A DNA stretch of 64,000 nt from Candidatus Methanosuratincola subterraneus (lineage in GTDB: Archaea > Thermoproteota > Methanomethylicia > Methanomethylicales > Methanomethylicaceae), in the NCBI GenBank assembly GCA_004028775.1, contig RXGA01000002.1, positions 124,001 to 188,000 of the forward strand. Reading direction: 5' to 3'. The first letter of the stretch is position 1; each line of letters begins with the position of its first letter. A program made the position numbers and the translations under genes. Of this stretch, positions 58,984 through 64,000 are shown in pieces. The notes under the pieces are model-generated. The model did not search any database, had not been told where the DNA came from, and saw nothing but the letters and a program-made list of their open reading frames with translations.

Positions 58984-60096
58984 TTAAGGGGCTGAACCTG
59001 GGCGCAAGCCACTTCTCTCAAGTTCTGAGAGCCGCCTGAGTGCGCCCTGCCGCTCCCTCTCACCCAGCTTTGCAGACTCGACTGCAAGCCGGAGGATCTC
59101 GATTGCCTCATCCATCTCCTTGCGCCTGACGGGGAATGGGACCCCATCCTTGCCCCCAAATGCAAAGGAGTACTTCACAGGGTCCTTCCAGCTGGGTGCC
59201 TCGCCGTATATCAGCTCAGATACCAGGGCCAGTCCCTTTACCGTGGATGGGCCGATCCCCTCGAGGCCGAGCAGCTCCTCATAGTTCTTTGGCTGGGAGT
59301 TGTAGGCACGCTCCATTGCCTTCCAGTTTATGTTCCAGGGCATAATCAGCATCCGCTCCCCAGTCCACTCCCCGAGCGTCTTCTGCAATGGGTCCCTCAA
59401 CGTAACGATGCTGTTCCTCAGCTTCCCAGGCGGCTCTCTCGCAAGATCCACCGATGCAGCCCTGCAACCCTCCGATTCCCTGGCAACCATGTTAAGAACC
59501 GTTCCCTCATCAATCCCGACTATTGCCTTATGGGGCTCGACAACAAAACTGCCCATGGATTCAGATGCCCAATGGAAACGCCTCGCCATTTTCTTTTCTG
59601 CGTTTAGACCCTGCTGGACGATGATCCATTTTCCATCCTCCGTGAAGACGAAGCAATGATGGTAAAGCGCATATCCAGCCTGTATGGCAGCAGTGTCGAC
59701 CTTTGCACCCATCCTGCTTGCGTGCTTTAGGCTTTCGATCTTGGCGGTGGAGAGCCCAAATTTGTCGCCAAGCAGGCTTATCTCATCCAAGGTCTCCCTT
59801 GAGTGCCTGCCTTTACCTCCGCAAATCGCTATGCCAGTCTCTTCAGGGACAATGGCAGACTTGAGAACCGACGTGGTGACCGTTGTTACACCAGAAGAAT
59901 GCCAGTCAAAACCTAGCACGCAACCAAGCGACTGGAACCAGAATGGATCGGAGAGCCTCCTTAGCAACTCGTCCTTTCCGAACTCATCCACCATAATCAG
60001 CACAATGCCCCGCGCAAGGGACTTCATCCTACTTACCAACCAATGCGGGGCCCAGCCGCCGTGCAGAGGTAGTTGAGCGGTCCCTGTCCTAGGCAT
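58984..60096 (-). CDS. DUF763 family protein
   Basis: A 370-residue protein matching DUF763, found in archaea and some bacteria. Typical elements are MPRTGTAQLPLHGGWAP at the start, SLGCVLGFDWHSSGVTTV, HCFVFTEDGKWIIVQQGLN and a helix-hairpin-helix-like YEELLGLEGIGPSTVKGLAL near residue 270, hinting at DNA contact. The function is unknown; a nuclease or DNA-repair link has been suggested for the family. ATG 60096 begins the conserved domain. Confidence 0.85.
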   Translation of the reverse strand: MPRTGTAQLPLHGGWAPHWLVSRMKSLARGIVLIMVDEFGKDELLRRLSDPFWFQSLGCVLGFDWHSSGVTTVTTSVLKSAIVPEETGIAICGGKGRHSRETLDEISLLGDKFGLSTAKIESLKHASRMGAKVDTAAIQAGYALYHHCFVFTEDGKWIIVQQGLNAEKKMARRFHWASESMGSFVVEPHKAIVGIDEGTVLNMVARESEGCRAASVDLAREPPGKLRNSIVTLRDPLQKTLGEWTGERMLIMPWNINWKAMERAYNSQPKNYEELLGLEGIGPSTVKGLALVSELIYGEAPSWKDPVKYSFAFGGKDGVPFPVRRKEMDEAIEILRLAVESAKLGERERQGALRRLSELERSGLRPGSAP

Positions 60097-60166
60097 ATCC
60101 AAACAGATCTAAATGAAGCTGCTTATTTCACTATTGGAACTGCGCGGGCAAGGCATTTTTGATCGC

Positions 60167-60685
60167 CTAGGAAAGGACTTCCCAGCCCGAAGCGACTAGG
60201 CATATCAGCACAACTCCTGCAACCATGCCTGCCACGAAAGGCTCAATCGCGACTGAGACCCACAGAGAAAGCGCAGGGAGCACCATGAGGATGGTCGAGG
60301 CAGACATGGCAAGCGCCCCACCGACCACGGACCGCCTCAATAACATGTACCCTGCGATTACAAGGACTAGGCTCATGCTGATTATCCCGATACCGAATAT
60401 GGTAGCTTTGCCTGCAAACTGTTCAACAATGCGATTCAATAAAGGGACTGCTCCGATTTTTCCGCTGATATACATCAGGACGACAGCGGCCGAGGAGGCG
60501 ATCCCGCCACACCCAGCTATCAGGCAGATCATTGCAGCCAAACGTATCTCCAGAGACGGGCGCTTTAGTTTAGGGGCTGAGCTTGATGCGGCAGAGGTTT
60601 TCGGCGAGGACGAGCTCGTTTCGCTTATTTCTTTGGGATTGCCTTTTTTAACCCTCGCTTTACGAGGCACACCATTTCCACTCAT
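60167..60685 (-). CDS. Four-helix membrane protein of unknown function
   Basis: A 172-residue protein. The first 45 residues are a charged Ser/Lys/Pro-rich tail (likely cytoplasmic), followed by about four hydrophobic helices from residue 48 to the end (AAMICLIAGCGGIASSAAVV, then GIGIISMSLVLVIAGYMLL). No family is recognised. It follows the DUF763 start by about 70 bases and is divergent from a membrane-bound winged-helix gene across 166 A/T-rich bases. Confidence 0.55.
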   Translation of the reverse strand: MSGNGVPRKARVKKGNPKEISETSSSSPKTSAASSSAPKLKRPSLEIRLAAMICLIAGCGGIASSAAVVLMYISGKIGAVPLLNRIVEQFAGKATIFGIGIISMSLVLVIAGYMLLRRSVVGGALAMSASTILMVLPALSLWVSVAIEPFVAGMVAGVVLICLVASGWEVLS

Positions 60686-60851
60686 TTGTCCCTTCCACGC
60701 ATGATATTCTAATACTTTTTCTCATTATTTAAAAATTTTTACTGTAAAACTTTGATTTTACATTACTCTTCAACATATATTTTTATAAAGCAAGCCAAAC
60801 GAAAAAGCAGTTTGCATAACCCATATTAAATCGGTTTTCCTATTTTCAGGC

Positions 60852-61292
60852 ATGGACGACAAGGAGAAGGTCAGGTCCGAACTTAAGGGCACTACATTGC
60901 GGGTCTATTGGGCTCTCCTTAAACACGGTGAGGATGGCGCAGGCCCGAGGGACATAATGAGGGAGCTCGGGCTCAGCAGCCCAAGCGTCGCTGCCTATCA
61001 TATAGAGAAGTTAAGGAGCCTTGGCCTGGTCGAAAAGACTGAGGATGGCACTTATGCGCCCAAGAAGAACGTAGACGTCGAGGTGGTCTCGGATTTTGTG
61101 AACGTGCTCGGGATGATGCTCCCGAGATTCTTCTTCTATTCGGTCCTTTTCACTACAATGCTCATCACGTTCCTTGTTGTGTACCCATTGAGGCCAGATC
61201 CGCAAACCGTCATTGCGCTGGTGTTCGGACTGACTGCCGCCATAATCTTCTGGGTCGAGACGCTGAGAGTTATGAGGAGGAAGCCGTTCTAA
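60852..61292 (+). CDS. Membrane-anchored winged-helix regulator
   Basis: A 146-residue protein. Residues 10-70 are a winged helix (TTLRVYWALLKHGEDGAGPRD, SVAAYHIEKLRSLGLVEK), and two hydrophobic helices follow (about 92-112 and 119-138). It probably tethers a DNA-binding domain to the membrane, with a short basic tail. ATG 60852 is clear. The next small membrane gene begins 53 bases later, so the two may be linked. Confidence 0.75.
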   Translation: MDDKEKVRSELKGTTLRVYWALLKHGEDGAGPRDIMRELGLSSPSVAAYHIEKLRSLGLVEKTEDGTYAPKKNVDVEVVSDFVNVLGMMLPRFFFYSVLFTTMLITFLVVYPLRPDPQTVIALVFGLTAAIIFWVETLRVMRRKPF

Positions 61293-61345
61293 ATATGCCA
61301 CCATTGTTCTAAAAAATAGAATTAAATCACCGGGGTGGGAATTTA

Positions 61346-61687
61346 GTGGTAGTGTTTGGTTTGAGGACGACCCCAATTGTGATCGCAGCGGTATTGCTAG
61401 GGTTTGCCGTAGTTTATGCGCCGCTGTTTGCCCTTAGTGTTGTCAACAACGGACCCATGAGCGGGCATGGTTCGTTGGATCTGCAAACATCGCAGCCAAA
61501 GAACGGGTCTGAAATCAATGTCACTGAGAATTACGCAAGGGCTTATAACGACAGGATATCCGAGGCGATACCTGATTCTCCCGCTGCGCCTTTACTCGGC
61601 CCTATCGTGGTGGTGTCTATGGGCCTTATCGTTTCCGCCACGGCATACATCTCTTTGAAAAGGAAAGCTAGAGTTTTAGAAAGATAG
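61346..61687 (+). CDS. Small two-helix membrane protein
   Basis: A 113-residue protein with an N-terminal hydrophobic helix (residues 9-31) and a C-terminal helix (83-103) ending in a basic tail; the middle 50 residues lie outside and carry one N-x-T and one N-x-S site. The start is GTG 61346. No family recognised. Its position after a membrane-bound regulator suggests a partner in a small signalling pair, which is only a guess. Confidence 0.5.
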   Translation: MVVFGLRTTPIVIAAVLLGFAVVYAPLFALSVVNNGPMSGHGSLDLQTSQPKNGSEINVTENYARAYNDRISEAIPDSPAAPLLGPIVVVSMGLIVSATAYISLKRKARVLER

Positions 61688-61719
61688 CATAGGGCAGCCC
61701 CGCCCTACGCCGCTTATGT

Positions 61720-63192
61720 TCACCTGCCCCTCAGCGAGTTTACGAATCCTTTGAGGCACCCTTTGATTGCCTCGATGAAGGTGTGCCTCACGCGTGAAGG
61801 ATCCAAAGACTCGAGTGTCCTAATGCGGTAGTACAGAGGCGGGTGGGGATCCCACTTCAACCATTCCCCAGCATTCACAAGCTCGAAAACCCTCGACTGG
61901 TACTTCCAGAGACCCAGCTTCCTAAGCGAGGAGGCGAGGAGGCGCGGGTCTCCGGTAATAACAGCAGCATCTAGATCGGCCCGGGCCTCCAAGAACTTTG
62001 CCACGAAGAAAAGCAGTGTGAATGAAAGGAAGAGATATGCCAAGTCGATTATGAGGCCGAATTGGAGCAGGAGGGGCCACATCAGGTAGACGCGGGTCAA
62101 GTATTCAATCGTCGCCAAGGTGAGGAGCACCAGGGGGTCCCTTGCCTTGATGTGGCTGAATTCGTGAGCCAGAACGGCCCTGATCTCAGGCTCCTCCATC
62201 GTGGCTATTAGCCCTGTTGTTATGAGCACGGTGGCTCGCCTCGGCGAGACTCCAGTGGCGGCAGCATTGGGAGGCAGGACATTCAGCAGTGTGGTTCGGG
62301 GCTCTTGGAACCCGAAGCGGCGTGAGAGATCCCTGATCATATTGTAGACGTTAACGGTCTTTATCCTGACGAACTGGGGGGTACAGACAGTGCCGTATTC
62401 GTTGAGCGCCCTGACCACGACATTTTCGTCGAGGGGCATTCCGACTGCCAGTGTTGAATCATAAATCTTCTTCTTGATTTCAGAGATTCTTGGGAGGCAG
62501 ATCTTCATCACCTGGTCGAACTCCGTCCGCTTCATCCGGAGCTCTGCAATGTGGATCGAGTGGTTCTCAGGGGTGATCTCGAATTCCCCCCTGGCGGCAA
62601 TCAGGCTGTTTGCAAAGAAGACTATAATGAACTGCATTGCAACCAGCAGGAGAGGAGTGTACTCCAGAAAGAACTGGTAGAGCACAATGCCAAACAGGAG
62701 AATTATCATGAACAGGTAGAGCATATTCCCGAAGACTACAGACGCGAGTATTTTCTTGATGCCCCTTTCCTTTGCGCCTGGGAGTATGTTCATCTTAGGG
62801 GAGAAGACGAGATAGAGGGAGGAACTGCTCTGTTCCTGGAAGTAGTTGCGCACTATTGTCTCGAACTCCATGTCAAGGCCGAGGAGATCCTTTTCGGTAA
62901 CGGAGCCGGGCGGGTAAGGGGCATAGAACAAGCATATCCTCTCAGGGGTGAACCTGGCAGCAACGTCAAGGATGCTCCCGTCATTTGCAATGAGCCTGTA
63001 CTGCAGCAGCACGCCGTTCGGCTCAGGCGACTTTGTAAGCTGGCTCAGGTAGGGATTCCGCTCCAGAACCCCCATTACGTAAGAGACCACGGGATCGAGC
63101 TGGGCAGGATCAATACTGATCTCGATTGTGGAGGTCCTGCTCCAAGTGTGGGCGGCTGTGCCGCTCGCGTTAGGGTATTCCAAAAGGTCCAT
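61720..63192 (-). CDS. M48-family (HtpX-like) membrane metalloprotease with N-terminal extension
   Basis: A 490-residue protein. The protease domain (residues about 240-480) has VLAHEFSHIKARDP (HExxH zinc motif) with EARADLDAA supplying the third ligand, and LRKLG after it. Membrane helices flank the domain and occur at 155-200. The first 140 residues are a soluble, beta-rich domain not present in plain HtpX, so this is a longer form. HtpX-type proteases degrade damaged membrane proteins. ATG 63192 or TTG 63198 starts it. Confidence 0.82.
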   Translation of the reverse strand: MDLLEYPNASGTAAHTWSRTSTIEISIDPAQLDPVVSYVMGVLERNPYLSQLTKSPEPNGVLLQYRLIANDGSILDVAARFTPERICLFYAPYPPGSVTEKDLLGLDMEFETIVRNYFQEQSSSSLYLVFSPKMNILPGAKERGIKKILASVVFGNMLYLFMIILLFGIVLYQFFLEYTPLLLVAMQFIIVFFANSLIAARGEFEITPENHSIHIAELRMKRTEFDQVMKICLPRISEIKKKIYDSTLAVGMPLDENVVVRALNEYGTVCTPQFVRIKTVNVYNMIRDLSRRFGFQEPRTTLLNVLPPNAAATGVSPRRATVLITTGLIATMEEPEIRAVLAHEFSHIKARDPLVLLTLATIEYLTRVYLMWPLLLQFGLIIDLAYLFLSFTLLFFVAKFLEARADLDAAVITGDPRLLASSLRKLGLWKYQSRVFELVNAGEWLKWDPHPPLYYRIRTLESLDPSRVRHTFIEAIKGCLKGFVNSLRGR

Positions 63193-63387
63193 CTCCAAAC
63201 AGAATCAGGCAGCGTAGCCCGATGAATCTATTGTCTTAAGTATATTTGTTTTTTGCCGTTTCATTAACGCCATCCATCTCTGGATCCCTTATCAAAAAAG
63301 AGATATTTGGAGATGCACATATTGAAGACATCCCAAGCCCGAAGACAAGCGATGGGAACAAAAATGGGATAGAAGGAAGGGGAAACG

Positions 63388-63810
63388 ATGTACCAGACGG
63401 ACGAAGTTGACAAGAAGATACTTGCCCTCCTGAAGGAGAACTCCAGGCTGGCATTCACGAAGATCGCAGAGGAGGTGGGCCTCTCTGAGGCGGCCGTCAG
63501 GAAGAGGGTGGAGAGGCTCCAGCAAGAAGGCGTGATAAAGAGATTCACAGTAGAGGTTGAGGCTGGCGAGAAGGTCAAGGCGATAATACTGGTATCAGTC
63601 CAGCCTTCTAGACCAAATCCCCTCGTGGCGCAGCAGATCAAGAAGATCGAAGGGGTAGACCTTGTCCTGGAGGTTGCTGGCGAGGTAGACATAGTTGCAC
63701 TCATATCTGGAGCCTCAATGCAGGAGGTCAACAAGAACATAGATGAGGTAAGGAAGATAGAAGGGCTGACGAAGACAAACTCGATGATAGTACTCCGATC
63801 ATGGGTTTGA
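63388..63810 (+). CDS. Lrp/AsnC-family regulator, LysM-like
   Basis: A 140-residue regulator with helix-turn-helix (ALLKENSRLAFTKIAEEVG, EAAVRKRVERLQQEGVIKRF) and RAM domain (LVLEVAGEVDIVALIS). It lies just upstream of the lysX gene start. In Sulfolobus the Lrp-type protein LysM controls the lysW-X-Z lysine operon, so a similar role is likely here. ATG 63388 follows an AGGAAGGGG-like binding site. Confidence 0.88.
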   Translation: MYQTDEVDKKILALLKENSRLAFTKIAEEVGLSEAAVRKRVERLQQEGVIKRFTVEVEAGEKVKAIILVSVQPSRPNPLVAQQIKKIEGVDLVLEVAGEVDIVALISGASMQEVNKNIDEVRKIEGLTKTNSMIVLRSWV

Positions 63811-63864
63811 TTTTCGAATCATTAAGTTCTAAAAACGAAATTTCTTCACGGAAAAAGATTATCG

Positions 63865-63880
63865 AAATGCTTAAATAACT
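63865..63880 (+). promoter_or_regulatory. TATA-like box upstream of lysX
   Basis: ATGCTTAAATAAC ends about 40 bases before ATG 63919 and sits where an archaeal TATA box would give a leader of about 20 bases. The intervening sequence and the preceding 50 bases may hold an Lrp operator, but no clear palindrome is seen. Confidence 0.4.
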
Positions 63881-63918
63881 TCGCCTTTCGAATCTACTCG
63901 TCTGAGGTTACGATAGAG

Positions 63919-64000
63919 ATGGCTAAGATCAACATACTATACGACCACATGCGCTGGGAAGAAAAGGCGCTCCACGAAGCTTGCGTTAAGAAAGGGGTAG
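63919..64000 (+). CDS. lysX: LysX-like 2-aminoadipate-LysW ligase (5' fragment)
   Basis: Only the first 27 codons are present. MAKINILYDHMRWEEKALHE matches the start of LysX, where ILYDRIRWEEK is the family pattern. LysX is an ATP-grasp ligase that joins 2-aminoadipate (or glutamate, in ArgX) to the carrier protein LysW. No lysW lies immediately upstream in the window. It follows the LysM-like Lrp gene by 108 bases. Confidence 0.82.
   Translation, partial: MAKINILYDHMRWEEKALHEACVKKGV

Noticed and set aside
1-64000. CRISPR arrays, insertion sequences and tRNA genes
   Set aside because: No regularly spaced repeats, transposase genes, terminal inverted repeats or tRNA TPsiC/anticodon patterns were found on reading.

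Overview
The window reads as a chromosomal segment of an archaeon. It carries 20S proteasome alpha and beta subunits, deoxyhypusine synthase, archaeal Elp3, Trm5, a GPN-loop GTPase, a beta-CASP nuclease, Lrp/AsnC regulators and a LysX gene start, with A/T-rich TATA-like boxes ahead of many genes. GTG and TTG starts are common, GC is moderate to high, and genes are tightly packed with no intergenic gap over 300 bases. The mix (pyrrolysine-free methylamine-methyltransferase homologues, tungsten aldehyde oxidoreductase, NifB, LysW-type lysine synthesis) suits a Thermoproteota/TACK lineage such as Bathyarchaeia or Methanomethylicia. That placement is inference and nothing here fixes it.

Region by region. 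(1) 1-7681: the baseplate half of a contractile, phage-tail-like injection system (tube-initiator-like protein with a K/E/G-rich tail, gpD/gp27-like hub, gpV/gp5 spike, gp25, gpJ, gpI, a fibre-like and an unknown protein, then PAAR on the opposite strand). Sheath, tube and ATPase must lie to the left, if present. (2) 7730-13481: a membrane Ig/zinc-ribbon protein, then ilvC, a zinc-ribbon gene, ilvN, ilvB with a leader, and a PNPOx-like gene. (3) 13561-17052: a winged-helix regulator, a bactofilin-like protein, a phosphoesterase and an isopropylmalate/homocitrate-synthase-family enzyme. (4) 17182-27675: the most unusual metabolic island. A polyferredoxin and tungsten aldehyde oxidoreductase are followed by a corrinoid protein and two MtmB-family methyltransferases without pyrrolysine, and converge on a BMP/nucleoside-type ABC transporter. 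(5) 27768-31967: TatD, proteasome alpha/beta, regulators and an MBL hydrolase. (6) 32016-38073: a membrane esterase, two Lrp genes, an acyl-CoA synthetase (NDP-forming) subunit and an orphan NifB. (7) 38077-48669: RNA and protein maintenance (beta-CASP nuclease, thioredoxin, HAD phosphatase, Trm9-like methyltransferase with Elp3, histone-deacetylase-like enzyme, PIN-PilT ATPase, Trm5, LarE, deoxyhypusine synthase). (8) 48811-58728: Rieske protein, homoserine kinase and threonine synthase, a CBS regulator divergent from an acyl-CoA ligase fused to CBS domains, GPN GTPase, and a PaaK-small peptide-symporter operon. (9) 58729-64000: a 120-nt element resembling 5S rRNA, DUF763, membrane proteins, an M48 protease, an Lrp gene and the start of lysX.

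How they work together: ilvBN and ilvC supply branched-chain amino acids, and the LeuA-like enzyme is probably in the same or the lysine pathway. Homoserine kinase and threonine synthase complete threonine synthesis. Elp3 plus the Trm9-like enzyme suggest a two-step wobble-uridine modification. The corrinoid protein and MtmB-like proteins should move methyl groups from an unknown donor. The strongest candidates for undescribed biology are the two MtmB homologues with a rebuilt active site, the archaeal injection-system baseplate, and the CBS-fused acyl-CoA ligase beside a CBS-bearing regulator.
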